Shown here one piece after another: positions 10,168 through 18,593 of a stretch of DNA of 64,000 nucleotides (positions within the stretch are counted from its first letter, which is position 1; the number at the start of each line of letters is the position of its first letter). A program made the position numbers and the translations under genes. A model generated the notes under the pieces. The model did not search any database. It was not told where the DNA came from and saw only the letters and a program-made list of their open reading frames with translations. Source of the stretch: SAR86 cluster bacterium AG-422-E19 (lineage in GTDB: Bacteria > Pseudomonadota > Gammaproteobacteria > Magnimaribacterales > AG-339-G14); contig QCMR01000001.1 in NCBI GenBank assembly GCA_003213595.1, forward strand, positions 1 through 64,000, written 5' to 3'.

Positions 10168-10319
10168 GAGAAAAAATTAAACTAGTCTCCTCTGCTGGAA
10201 CGGGTCACTTCTATACTACAGATAAAAATAAGACTAAAACTCCAGACAAAATAGAATTTAAAAAATATGACCCTAGAGTCAAAAAACACGTCATCTATAA
10301 AGAAGAAAAAATCAAATAA
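10164..10319 (+). CDS. rpmG: 50S ribosomal protein bL33 (too short for the ORF track)
   Basis: Reading from the ATG that overlaps the rpmB stop gives a 51-residue protein: [20 protein letters not shown], continuing [23 protein letters not shown] and ending KEEKIK. This is the standard bL33 pattern and length. The cysteines of zinc-binding L33 forms are missing, as in other Zn-independent types. It is translationally coupled to rpmB by the ATGA overlap. The 5' end of the downstream maf ORF overlaps it by about 53 bases. Confidence 0.96.
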   Translation: MREKIKLVSSAGTGHFYTTDKNKTKTPDKIEFKKYDPRVKKHVIYKEEKIK

Positions 10320-10932
10320 TTTCGATATTTATCTTGCTTCTAGTTCGCCTAGAAGAGCCGAAATCCTTAAAAATCTTAAAGTTAATTTTGAAATCCTTAA
10401 ATGCGATTACGATGAGTCCAACTTTACTGATGAAAGTCCTGAGGATTTCGTTATCAAAAATACCCAGCAAAAATGTCTCGCTGCTCATGCAATCAGACAA
10501 CAAAAGAAGTTACCCAATAAGCCAATCTTAACAGCTGATACCATTGTTGCCTTGGATGGCAAAATATTTGGAAAACCTGAAAACAAAGATCATGCCATTG
10601 CCATGCTCCTTGAGTTCTCCGGAAGAAGACACTCGGTCATGACCTGTGTCTGTTTTGGTGAAACCGACCCGCAATCTGATGCTGAAGTAAGCATGATGTT
10701 TGATCTAGTCAGAACTGAAATTCAATTTGCAAACTTAACTGCTAATCAATGTGCAAAATATTGGGAAACCAATGAGCCAAAAGACAAAGCCGGTGCTTAT
10801 GGAATTCAAGGTTATGGAGGTTTATTTGTTGAATCTTTGGAAGGTAGCTACAGCAACGTTGTAGGGTTGCCGGTCGTTGAGACTTGTAAGATTTTTAAAG
10901 AAAAGAATATTGGTTATTGGTTGAATCAATAA
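10267..10932 (+). CDS. maf: Maf family nucleotide pyrophosphatase (dTTP/UTP type, YhdE-like)
   Basis: House-cleaning pyrophosphatase acting on dTTP, UTP and modified nucleotides. The Maf signature [12 protein letters not shown] lies near residues 23-34, followed by [16 protein letters not shown] near 90 and [13 protein letters not shown] near 178. SPRR and the GKP motif fit the YhdE rather than the YceF subgroup. The only canonical start before the core is ATG 10267, which lies inside rpmG and gives an unusually long 53-base overlap. The first 18 residues are a basic leader of doubtful function. Confidence 0.88.
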   Translation: MTLESKNTSSIKKKKSNNFDIYLASSSPRRAEILKNLKVNFEILKCDYDESNFTDESPEDFVIKNTQQKCLAAHAIRQQKKLPNKPILTADTIVALDGKIFGKPENKDHAIAMLLEFSGRRHSVMTCVCFGETDPQSDAEVSMMFDLVRTEIQFANLTANQCAKYWETNEPKDKAGAYGIQGYGGLFVESLEGSYSNVVGLPVVETCKIFKEKNIGYWLNQ

Positions 10933-10957
10933 CTTTTTAATTCAGATAAAATAAAGT

Positions 10958-12484
10958 GTGAATTTTTCTAAATTTTTCGCTGGGTTTTTTTTAGGTTCTT
11001 TAATTGTCTTAGCTTTTCAGCCCTTTAATTATTGGTTTGTAACTTTTCTCATTCCGGGACTTTTATATCAACTGATTAAAACTGAAGGCGTAAAAAATAC
11101 TTTTTTTATCTCCTATTTTTTTGGTTTCGGCCTTTGGGCATTTGGAATATTCTGGATAGAAAATAGCATAACTGTTTATGGAGGAGCCTCACCAATATTG
11201 GGAAGTTTTCTAACATTATTGCTAGCAGCTTTTTTAAGCTTGTTTCAGGCTATCAGTTTTACCGCATTTAAACTTGTTAGCAGCCAAAGAAAAACTTATG
11301 AAATATTTCTTTTTTTTCCAGCTGCTTGGGTATTGAGCGAATGGTTGAGAGAGTTTCTTTTTACTGGTTTTCCATGGTTGTATATAGGTTATACCGCTGT
11401 AGATAACAGCCTGTTACAGGGCTACATTCCTATCCTTGGAATTTTTGGCATAGGTTTTCTCATTGTTTTGATCTCTCAAATGTTTCTTGCTTTGCTAGAC
11501 GGCTTAAGAGACTTTACTCAAAGCAAATCTTTATATTTATCTTGCCTAGTCTTAATAATAGTTTTTATCGGCAATCAACCTCTAAAAAATTTCAATTGGA
11601 CTGAGTCAACTGGCAAAATCTCGGCAACAGTTGTTCAGCCTAATATTGATATCAAAGAAAAATGGACGCAAAAAGGATTTCAAAAAATACAAAGTGCGAT
11701 AGAAAAGAAATTAAATCAAAATCCACCGCAAAATCTTACTCAATCCTCTGTCATATTTTGGCCCGAGGTAACTCTCACCTCATTGATTCAAAAGGACAGA
11801 ATAAATGAATTCAGAAATAATATTCTCAACGAAAATAATATGCTCGGAATGGTCATAGGTGCATTATCCGTAAATAAATCAGAAGAAATAAATAATTCAT
11901 TAATTGGAATTGGCAATATCTCAGGCATTTACGACAAAAAGTTTTTAGTCCCCTTTGGCGAATACGTTCCTCTCTCAGGACTTTTCAGTGTATTTTTTGA
12001 TTTTTTTAATTTCAATAGGCCGCAAATATTTTCAGGTAGCAAGAGCGAACTTATTGGGAATGATTTGATAAAAATATCTTCAGCAATATGTTATGAGATT
12101 GCCTATCAAAATATATTTTTATCCAATAGCAAAAAAACCAATATCTTGTTTAATGCCAGCAACGACAATTGGTTTGGAACTGGCTTAGGTCCTCATCAAC
12201 ATTTGCAAATTGCAAGATTTAGAGCGGCTGAACACCAGAAATATTTGGTAAGATCGACATCAACTGGTATCAGCGCCTTAATTAACCATCATGGACAGAT
12301 CATAAAAAAAATTGAAGCTTCTACTGAAAAAAATGAATTAGAAAGTTTTCAAGAAGATGTGATTCTTAAGTCAGGTCAAACTCCATATGCATATTTTGGA
12401 AAAAACCCTTTTTTATTCATATTGGTTATTATCTTTTTTATATCGGCGATATTAAAATTTAAAAAGGATGAAAACTTTATTTAA
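10958..12484 (+). CDS. lnt: Apolipoprotein N-acyltransferase Lnt
   Basis: Inner-membrane enzyme adding the third acyl chain to lipoproteins. The first 200 residues hold six or so membrane segments with WVLSEWLREFLFTGFPWLYIG. The nitrilase domain follows: the catalytic glutamate in IFWPEVTL, lysine in KKFLVPFGEYVP and cysteine in SAICYEIAYQ, then the NDNWFG block. A C-terminal membrane helix ends the protein. The 508-residue length is normal. It starts at GTG 10958 and overlaps the following L,D-transpeptidase gene by 17 bases. The next two genes both encode apparent lipoproteins, consistent with its role. Confidence 0.95.
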   Translation: MNFSKFFAGFFLGSLIVLAFQPFNYWFVTFLIPGLLYQLIKTEGVKNTFFISYFFGFGLWAFGIFWIENSITVYGGASPILGSFLTLLLAAFLSLFQAISFTAFKLVSSQRKTYEIFLFFPAAWVLSEWLREFLFTGFPWLYIGYTAVDNSLLQGYIPILGIFGIGFLIVLISQMFLALLDGLRDFTQSKSLYLSCLVLIIVFIGNQPLKNFNWTESTGKISATVVQPNIDIKEKWTQKGFQKIQSAIEKKLNQNPPQNLTQSSVIFWPEVTLTSLIQKDRINEFRNNILNENNMLGMVIGALSVNKSEEINNSLIGIGNISGIYDKKFLVPFGEYVPLSGLFSVFFDFFNFNRPQIFSGSKSELIGNDLIKISSAICYEIAYQNIFLSNSKKTNILFNASNDNWFGTGLGPHQHLQIARFRAAEHQKYLVRSTSTGISALINHHGQIIKKIEASTEKNELESFQEDVILKSGQTPYAYFGKNPFLFILVIIFFISAILKFKKDENFI

Positions 12485-13076
12485 GTATTTAATTTTTGTG
12501 ATTTTTAGTTCTGCCTTTTTTTATGGTTGTAGTTCAGTTCCTTTGGATTATTCATCTTATGAAAATATCAATTTTCAAGAATTTGGTGAAATGAATAAAA
12601 AGCGAACTCACGTTTTGATAAATTTAACTAAACAGGAACTTACTATAAAAACTCCATATTCAAGTAAGACTTATCCGATTTCGTCTTCTGCTTATGGAAT
12701 CGGTAGCGTTCGAGATAGTTTAAAAACTCCTCTTGGTGCGCATGTAATTTCTGAAAAAATCGGTAAGGGAGCAAAAATAGGTTCAGTTTTCAAGGCTAGA
12801 AAATTTACCGGGGAAATAGTGGTACCAATTACAGAAAAAATTGATATCAAAGAAGATGTCATCACAACTAGGATTCTATGGTTGGATGGATTGGAAATTG
12901 GAAAAAACAAAGGAGGAAATGTAGATTCAAAAAGTCGATATATTTACATTCATGGCACTGCCGAAGAGGGTCTTATTGGTGAGCCTGCCAGCTTGGGTTG
13001 CATCAGAATGAAGAATACAGACGTTATAAAGTTATTCAATAGAGTGAGAAAAGGTACACAGGTATTGATTTACTGA
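12468..13076 (+). CDS. L,D-transpeptidase (YkuD domain) lipoprotein
   Basis: A 202-residue exported protein. The N-terminal signal ends in a lipobox, FFYGC, placing the lipidated cysteine at residue 21. The YkuD catalytic motif is present near the C-terminus as IHGTAEEG then SLGCIRMKN, with the nucleophile cysteine. These enzymes form 3-3 peptidoglycan crosslinks or anchor proteins to the wall; which one cannot be told. Its start lies inside the end of lnt. Confidence 0.88.
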   Translation: MKTLFKYLIFVIFSSAFFYGCSSVPLDYSSYENINFQEFGEMNKKRTHVLINLTKQELTIKTPYSSKTYPISSSAYGIGSVRDSLKTPLGAHVISEKIGKGAKIGSVFKARKFTGEIVVPITEKIDIKEDVITTRILWLDGLEIGKNKGGNVDSKSRYIYIHGTAEEGLIGEPASLGCIRMKNTDVIKLFNRVRKGTQVLIY

Positions 13077-13099
13077 ACTTTATTATTTAATTTAACAAT

Positions 13100-13696
13100 A
13101 TGAGACTTGCTTTAATTTTATTTTCCTTCTTTGTCGTTAGTTGCTCTCAAGGAAACGCCGAAATAGAAAATTTTAATGCAATGAACTTTCAACCCGATCT
13201 AAACAAAATTCCTGTAGAAGGCTGTCCTGCGATTCTAAATCACAACATCCGGGTGCTTGATTCAAAAGAAATCATCAATTTGTGCGAACACAAAGACAAA
13301 GTGGTGCTTGCAGTAAATGTTGCCAGTCGATGCGGTTTCACCTATCAGTACGAAGCTTTGCAAACATTATTTGAAAACTACCAAGGAAAAGATTTTGTGA
13401 TACTAGGCTTCCCTTCTAGAGACTTTATGTTTCAGGAATATAGTGATGAAGGCCAAGTAAAAGAGTTTTGTAATTCTAAGTATGGCGTGACCTTTCCCAT
13501 GTTCGCTACATCAAGTGTCAAAGGAAAAAAGGCCAACAGCTTCTTTCAAAACCTTGCAATGATTACTGGAAAATCTCCTGATTGGAATTTCACCAAGTAT
13601 TTGATCTCTAAAGATGGTGAAGTCTTAAAACCTTTCTCCAAGAATATAGAGCCCGATAGCGAAGAAATAATTTCTGCTATCGAATCACTGCTCTAA
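13100..13696 (+). CDS. Glutathione peroxidase family lipoprotein
   Basis: A thiol peroxidase of the GPx family. The signal peptide has a lipobox, FFVVSC, with Cys15 as the probable lipidation site, which would put it on a periplasmic membrane face. The GPx core shows NVASRCGFT with the peroxidatic cysteine, and SPDWNFTKYLI with the tetrad Trp and Asn. The usual FPCNQF motif reads FPSRDF here, so the tetrad glutamine seen in BtuE-type enzymes is absent at that place. A further cysteine in VKEFCNSKYGVTFPMF could resolve. The gene overlaps rpiA tail-to-tail by 12 bases. Confidence 0.88.
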   Translation: MRLALILFSFFVVSCSQGNAEIENFNAMNFQPDLNKIPVEGCPAILNHNIRVLDSKEIINLCEHKDKVVLAVNVASRCGFTYQYEALQTLFENYQGKDFVILGFPSRDFMFQEYSDEGQVKEFCNSKYGVTFPMFATSSVKGKKANSFFQNLAMITGKSPDWNFTKYLISKDGEVLKPFSKNIEPDSEEIISAIESLL

Positions 13697-14362
13697 AACT
13701 TCCGGAACTCCATTTTTATCTACAACTAAACAATCCGCCTTTCTTGCAGCAAATATACCGTTGGCTACAACTCCGGGAATATTATTGATTTCGTTTTCAA
13801 AGTCATACGGCACATTAAGTTTTAAGTTACGGACGTCTATTATTTGATGACCGTTATCAGACACAAATCCTACTCTGTATTCTGGGGTTCCACCCTTTAC
13901 CACCATCTGTCGTGCGACATAACTTCTTGCCATTGGAATGACTTCAATAGCAACTGGAAATTTTCCAAGCAGTTTTACTTTTTTAGAAGAATCGCAAATG
14001 CAAATAAATTTTTTAGATGCTGAGGCAATTATTTTTTCTCGAGTTAATGCTCCACCACCGCCTTTGATCATTTCAAAACGATCATTGATTTCATCAGCAC
14101 CATCGATATAAAAATCCGGGGAGCCAACATCATTTAACTCGGACACTTCCAAACCTGCCTCTTCCAATAATTGCGTGCTTGCAACTGAACTAGATACGAT
14201 GGCTTTGATTTCAGGTTTTTGATTTATCAATTCTTGGATAAAAAAATTAGTAGTACTTCCTGTACCAATACCCAAAATACAATCTTTGTGAAGCTTTGTA
14301 GCCAGATACTCATAGGCTTTGCGTGCAACGGCTTGTTTGATTTCTGAGTTAGAATTTTCCAT
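13685..14362 (-). CDS. rpiA: Ribose-5-phosphate isomerase A
   Basis: Interconverts ribose 5-phosphate and ribulose 5-phosphate in the pentose phosphate pathway. Motifs are all present: GIGTGSTTNFFI near residue 31, DGADEIN near 86 and KGGGGALTREKIIA near 98. The length, 225 residues, is normal. It is divergent from ilvA across 54 bases, the rpiA/ilvA arrangement seen in Pseudomonas-like genomes. Its 3' end overlaps the peroxidase gene on the other strand. Confidence 0.96.
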   Translation of the reverse strand: MENSNSEIKQAVARKAYEYLATKLHKDCILGIGTGSTTNFFIQELINQKPEIKAIVSSSVASTQLLEEAGLEVSELNDVGSPDFYIDGADEINDRFEMIKGGGGALTREKIIASASKKFICICDSSKKVKLLGKFPVAIEVIPMARSYVARQMVVKGGTPEYRVGFVSDNGHQIIDVRNLKLNVPYDFENEINNIPGVVANGIFAARKADCLVVDKNGVPEVLEQ

Positions 14363-14416
14363 GTCTATGGCTTATAAGAGAACTCTACGTATAATACCTC
14401 GCTTTCCAGAATTTTT

Positions 14417-15949
14417 ATGAAAAAAGTAATCAAAAACTACGTAGATAAAATAGAGAACTCTAAAGTTTATGAGGTAGCTAATATTTCGCCTCTAACAAAG
14501 GCTGATAATTTATCAAAAGAACTGACAAATAGTATTTTCTTAAAAAGAGAAGATTTGCAGCCTACCCACTCTTTTAAAATTAGGGGTGCTTACAACAAGA
14601 TTGCTCACCTTTATCAATCCAAAAAGATTACTGAAGTGGCAACAGCATCCGCGGGAAATCATGCCCAAGGAGTAGCTTATTCGGCAAAAGAGCTAGGCAT
14701 CAAGGCCACTATCTTCATGCCAAAGACCACGCCTTTGATCAAAGTTAACGCAGTGAGAGATTTGAAAGCTAAGGTAGTTTTGATTGGTAACAACTTTGAT
14801 GATGCGCTTAAAGAATCGAAAACATTCTGTAAAAAAAATAAAGTAAATTTCATCCATCCATTTGATGATCCATTAGTAATTGCAGGACAAGGTACGGTTG
14901 GCATGGAAATCTCAGAACAATTTCCTGAAAATCTTTATGCTGTATTCGTTGCCGTTGGTGGTGGTGGTTTGATTGCTGGAATTGGAGCTTACTTAAATAA
15001 GGTTCATCCCAATGTAAAAATAATAGGTGTTGAAGCAGCGGATTCAGCAGGATTAAATGCCTCTGTTAAGGCAGGTAAAAGAGTGAAACTCAAAGAAGTT
15101 GGATTGTTCGCTGATGGAGCTGCGGCAAAACAAATAGGAAAAAATAACTACGAACTTATAAAAAATTTCTTAGATGATTCAATAACCGTTGATACCGATG
15201 AAATTTGTGCTGCTGTGAAGGACACTTTCTTGGAAACTAGGACCGTTCCTGAACCTACCGGAGCATTAGCACTTGCAGGATTAAAAAAATACATAAGCCA
15301 AAAAAGAATTAAGAATAAAAATCTTATCGCAACTTATTGCGGCTCAAATCTCAATTTTGAGTCTTTGGGACATATTGTTGAAAGATCCAAAATTGGAGAA
15401 AAAAAGGAAATTATTTTAAGTATAGCTATAGACGAAAAAAAGGGTTCGTTTAGAAAACTTTGCAGAGACATCGGCCAAAAAAATATCACCGAATTTAGTT
15501 ATAGAAAAGATGGCAGTTTTAAAGCAAAAATTCTTTTGGGAATGGAACTTCAAGATTCAAAAAAAAGCAAAGATATTTTTTTAAAAGCCTTAAGAAATAA
15601 AAAGTACTCTTTTACAGATTTAAGCAACGATGAAATCTCTAAAAAACATCTTAAATTTATGCATGGTGGTAGAGGACCCCAACTAGAAGGTGAATTCGTA
15701 GAAGAAGTTTACAGTGTAGACTTCCCTGAAAAACCAGGTGCCCTTCTAAATTTTTTAACTTTGCTTAAAGACAAATGGGATATCTCACTTTTTCATTATA
15801 AAAATCAAGGTGCAATCTATGGTGGCGCATTAGTAGGTTTTGCAATAAGACAGAAGCAAGTAAAAAGTCTGGAAAGAGATCTCCTAAGGATTTCCTATCC
15901 TTTTACCAGAGAGACTGAAAACCTAGGTTACCAAGCTTTTTTAAAGTAA
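14417..15949 (+). CDS. ilvA: Threonine ammonia-lyase, biosynthetic
   Basis: PLP enzyme deaminating threonine to 2-oxobutanoate, first step of isoleucine synthesis. The PLP lysine is in HSFKIRGAYN near residue 53; the phosphate loop is VAVGGGGLIAG. From about residue 330 two ACT-like regulatory domains follow (ending GALVGFAIRQ...), so isoleucine feedback is likely. The 510-residue length matches the biosynthetic, two-ACT form rather than the short catabolic TdcB. It ends overlapping the cyclo-ligase gene on the other strand by 9 bases. Confidence 0.95.
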   Translation: MKKVIKNYVDKIENSKVYEVANISPLTKADNLSKELTNSIFLKREDLQPTHSFKIRGAYNKIAHLYQSKKITEVATASAGNHAQGVAYSAKELGIKATIFMPKTTPLIKVNAVRDLKAKVVLIGNNFDDALKESKTFCKKNKVNFIHPFDDPLVIAGQGTVGMEISEQFPENLYAVFVAVGGGGLIAGIGAYLNKVHPNVKIIGVEAADSAGLNASVKAGKRVKLKEVGLFADGAAAKQIGKNNYELIKNFLDDSITVDTDEICAAVKDTFLETRTVPEPTGALALAGLKKYISQKRIKNKNLIATYCGSNLNFESLGHIVERSKIGEKKEIILSIAIDEKKGSFRKLCRDIGQKNITEFSYRKDGSFKAKILLGMELQDSKKSKDIFLKALRNKKYSFTDLSNDEISKKHLKFMHGGRGPQLEGEFVEEVYSVDFPEKPGALLNFLTLLKDKWDISLFHYKNQGAIYGGALVGFAIRQKQVKSLERDLLRISYPFTRETENLGYQAFLK

Positions 15950-16492
15950 TTGCTTATCTGTAAAAACTACATCTAGCTTCAAGTCAAAGTCTTCAAGTAT
16001 TAATTTTTTTATGAATTGAAACTCATAAGCCAAGCCAATAAATTCTGGTCCGGTGACTCCTGAAAAAGTTTTATCATAGAAACCTCCTCCGAATCCCAAT
16101 CTTTTAAAGTTCTCATTGAAAGCGCGTAAAGGAACAATAACCGCATTTAATTTCTCGAGCTCAATGGTTTCCTCACTCATGGGTTCAAGGATATTTAAAG
16201 AATTTTTTCTAAATTTAGTTTTTTTGTTACAAAGTACAAATTCCAATTTATTGCTCTTGGAATTGATTTTTGGTAGGTATAAATGATTTTTGGAATCTTT
16301 TAGAAATTTATTTATTTTCTCAGTTGAAACTTCATGAGGCAAAGACATATAACTTGCAACGTGTAAAAATTTTTTTTTCTCCAAATGATCTTTTATAAAA
16401 TCTAAGTGGACTTTTTCTTGGTAACTTTTAGAGGAGGCAGTTAAGCTTTTGAAGCCTTTTGAAATTAACTCTCTTGCTTCAGCTTTATTCAT
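15941..16492 (-). CDS. ygfA: 5-formyltetrahydrofolate cyclo-ligase
   Basis: ATP-dependent conversion of 5-formyl-THF to 5,10-methenyl-THF. The characteristic RLGFGGGFYDKTFS near residue 130 is present, with VPLRAFNENFKRLG before it. The 183-residue length is normal. It lies directly downstream of the 6S RNA and zapA, the deep gammaproteobacterial order zapA-ssrS-ygfA, and is probably read through from 6S transcripts. The 6S RNA 3' arm ends within about ten bases of its ATG. Confidence 0.92.
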   Translation of the reverse strand: MNKAEARELISKGFKSLTASSKSYQEKVHLDFIKDHLEKKKFLHVASYMSLPHEVSTEKINKFLKDSKNHLYLPKINSKSNKLEFVLCNKKTKFRKNSLNILEPMSEETIELEKLNAVIVPLRAFNENFKRLGFGGGFYDKTFSGVTGPEFIGLAYEFQFIKKLILEDFDLKLDVVFTDKQLL

Positions 16493-16496
16493 ATTT

Positions 16497-16682
16497 AAGA
16501 GAGCTTCCCAAGTTATCGCCGTTAAATAAAACCCGAACCGTATAGTTCAGGTCGGGAAGAATCACCATCTATCAGGCTGCCCTAAGGGCGCTCAACAAGA
16601 GAAGTATCAAATTCCCTATTTATTTTGCATCGGCTCGAAGTGTTATATAACTAGCAAATAAGCCAGGAAGCTTTGAAATTAT
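16497..16682 (-). ncRNA. ssrS: 6S RNA
   Basis: The gap between zapA and the cyclo-ligase gene holds a structured RNA on the minus strand. A closing stem pairs 5' AGCUUCC (16672-16666) with 3' GGAAGCU (16508-16502). GAGCCGAUGC matches the 6S pRNA-template strand region GAGCCGAUA of E. coli. A downstream hairpin, CCUGAACUAUACGGUUCGGG, corresponds to the CCUUGAACCAAGGGUUCAAGG element of E. coli. The apical GCCCUUAGGGC stem sits where the terminal stem should be. Size of about 185 nt is right. 6S sequesters sigma-70 RNA polymerase in stationary phase. End coordinates are approximate. Confidence 0.85.
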
Positions 16683-16691
16683 AGCAATATT

Positions 16692-17060
16692 TTAAAGCTT
16701 AGATAATTCAGAAATCTCGTCTACTAACTTAAGACTTAAATTTTCTTCTTCAGATGAATCGACTTTTTCTTCTGAAACATTTGCGGCTGATTTTTCATCT
16801 GTAGCTGCCGATGATTCATCATTTGCCTCGATTGATGAAGCTCCTTCGTTTGAGAGGAATTCATTCACTACGTCAAGGCCTGCTAATACGGCAACTTTTT
16901 CAATTGGAAGATTTCTTGTTTTGCGTTTGATGGATTTGATTCGCTTATCCAAGATTTCACCGGCTTCGATCAAGGTGGATTGTTCCTCGGGAGGACAATA
17001 TAACTGATACTCGATGCCTGCTATTTTAAGGGTTACTATGTCTTGATCGTCTTCACTCAT
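16692..17060 (-). CDS. zapA: Cell division protein ZapA with acidic tail
   Basis: FtsZ-ring stabiliser. The N-terminal half, VTLKIAGIEYQLYCPPEEQSTLIEAGEILD, then KIERK-like KSIKRKTRNLPIEKVAVLAGLDVVNEFL, is a standard ZapA head. Instead of a plain coiled coil, the C-terminal half contains a Ser/Glu/Ala-rich acidic stretch (about residues 72-108) before a short leucine-rich end. The protein is 122 residues, slightly long. Its ATG overlaps the TGA of the upstream coiled-coil gene. The 6S RNA follows directly. Confidence 0.85.
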   Translation of the reverse strand: MSEDDQDIVTLKIAGIEYQLYCPPEEQSTLIEAGEILDKRIKSIKRKTRNLPIEKVAVLAGLDVVNEFLSNEGASSIEANDESSAATDEKSAANVSEEKVDSSEEENLSLKLVDEISELSKL

Positions 17061-17245
17061 AAAGCTTCTAATTTTGAAATCAATATTTCTAACTTATTTC
17101 TTGATAATTCTATATTATCTTTTAGACGATTATTCTCTTTTTTAAGTCTTAAATTTTTGTTTCTTAAATCTTTATTTGCCTCTCTAAGTTTCTTAGAAAG
17201 TTCTAAAAGTTCCTTTAGATTTTTCTCTAATTCTTTCTGCGACAC
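17057..17245 (-). CDS. Small coiled-coil protein, TIGR02449-like, upstream of zapA
   Basis: A 62-residue all-helical protein made of Leu/Lys/Glu/Asn heptads, for example LRNKNLRLKKENNRLKDNIE. It resembles the TIGR02449/ZapB-like small proteins that precede zapA in Pseudomonas-type genomes. The 4-base ATGA overlap with zapA says the two are made together, which suggests a division role by association. No catalytic motif is present. Confidence 0.8.
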   Translation of the reverse strand: MSQKELEKNLKELLELSKKLREANKDLRNKNLRLKKENNRLKDNIELSRNKLEILISKLEAL

Positions 17246-17312
17246 AGATATTATTTTATTCTTATATCAATAACGTTTCTATAAAGACTTTATATTGAAG
17301 TAAAATCAACAT

Positions 17313-18593
17313 ATGGACATTTTTCTAGAAAGAAGAAAAAAATTAGCTGATTTGTTGCCTGATGGATCGGTAGCAGTCATTCATTCAGCCAATCAAAAAA
17401 TTAGAAATGGTGATACTGACTATTCTTTCAGACAAGATAGCGATTTTTTGTACTTAACTAACTTTAATGAAGCCGATGCTGCATTAGTTATTGAAAAAAA
17501 AGGGAGTACGATTTTTCATCTCCTCTGTGCGGAAAAAGATGAAGTAAGAGAAAAATGGGAGGGACCTCGATTGGGTCCTGAAAATGTGACCCAACTGGGT
17601 TTTGAAAGCGGTTTTAAAATAGACGATCTTGTTTTAAAAACCACTGAATTTCTCGGAGGTGCAGATCATTTATTTTGTCAAAACAAAAGTCAAAAAAAAT
17701 TATTCTTTGCATTAACTAAGGGGCTAAAAGGTAAAAAGATCAACTTTGATTTAAATCCAAAAAACATTAAGAGTGTTGATTCTTTAATACACGAACTAAG
17801 ACTTTTAAAATCTAAAGAAGAAATCAGTATTATTCAAAAAGCATGTGATATCTCGTCTTCGGCTCATGAAAGAGCAATGAAAGCTGTAAAACCAGATATG
17901 TACGAATATCAACTTGAAGCAGAATATCTGCATGAATTTATGGTCAATGGAGCAAAGGAGTGTGCCTATCCTTCTATCGTGGGAGGGGGAGAAAATGCAT
18001 GCATTCTTCATTACAGCAAGAATACAGATTTGCTAAAAGACGGTGATTTGGTTCTGGTTGATGCAGGCTGCGAATACAAGGGCTACGCGAGCGATATCAC
18101 TAGAACTTTTCCTGTTAATGGAAAATTTTCGTCAGAACAGAAACTTATCTACGAGATCGTTTTGGAATCTCAAAAGCAATCTATTGAAAGCATTTCAGAA
18201 AAATCTAGTCCTCTTGAGACGCATAAAAAATCTTTAGAAGTCATTGTTGAAGGACTATTAAGCTTGGGTTTGTTAAAAGGCTCTAAAGAAGAAGTCATTG
18301 AAACTCAATCTTATTCAAAGTTTTATATGCACCGCGTCGGTCATTGGTTAGGTCTTGATGTGCACGATGTCGGTGGCTATGAAAAAGATGGCAAAGTAAG
18401 GTCTTATGAAAATGGGATGATTACCACTATCGAACCAGGAATCTACATCAGTAATGAAGAAAACGTACCTGAAAAATTTAAAGGAATTGGAATTCGAATC
18501 GAAGATGATGTGTTAGTTGAAAACAATCAGCCAAAAGTTCTTAGTTCAGCCATTAAAGAGCTTGATGATATTCAACAACTGATGGCGAGTTAA
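17313..18593 (+). CDS. pepP: Xaa-Pro aminopeptidase (aminopeptidase P)
   Basis: Cytosolic metallopeptidase that removes N-terminal residues preceding proline. The creatinase-like N-domain starts MDIFLERRKKLADLL; the pita-bread catalytic domain carries the dinuclear metal ligands VDAGCEYKGYASDITRTFP, HRVGHWLGLDVHDVGG, TIEPGIYI and GIRIEDDVLV. The 426-residue length is usual. The stop overlaps the ubiH start by one base (TAATG), the classic pepP-ubiH pair. Confidence 0.95.
   Translation: MDIFLERRKKLADLLPDGSVAVIHSANQKIRNGDTDYSFRQDSDFLYLTNFNEADAALVIEKKGSTIFHLLCAEKDEVREKWEGPRLGPENVTQLGFESGFKIDDLVLKTTEFLGGADHLFCQNKSQKKLFFALTKGLKGKKINFDLNPKNIKSVDSLIHELRLLKSKEEISIIQKACDISSSAHERAMKAVKPDMYEYQLEAEYLHEFMVNGAKECAYPSIVGGGENACILHYSKNTDLLKDGDLVLVDAGCEYKGYASDITRTFPVNGKFSSEQKLIYEIVLESQKQSIESISEKSSPLETHKKSLEVIVEGLLSLGLLKGSKEEVIETQSYSKFYMHRVGHWLGLDVHDVGGYEKDGKVRSYENGMITTIEPGIYISNEENVPEKFKGIGIRIEDDVLVENNQPKVLSSAIKELDDIQQLMAS

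Noticed and set aside
17043-17273. 76-residue plus-strand ORF over the zapA-upstream gene
   Set aside because: Antisense shadow of the Lys/Glu coiled-coil gene, which gives Phe/Leu/Ser-rich translation.
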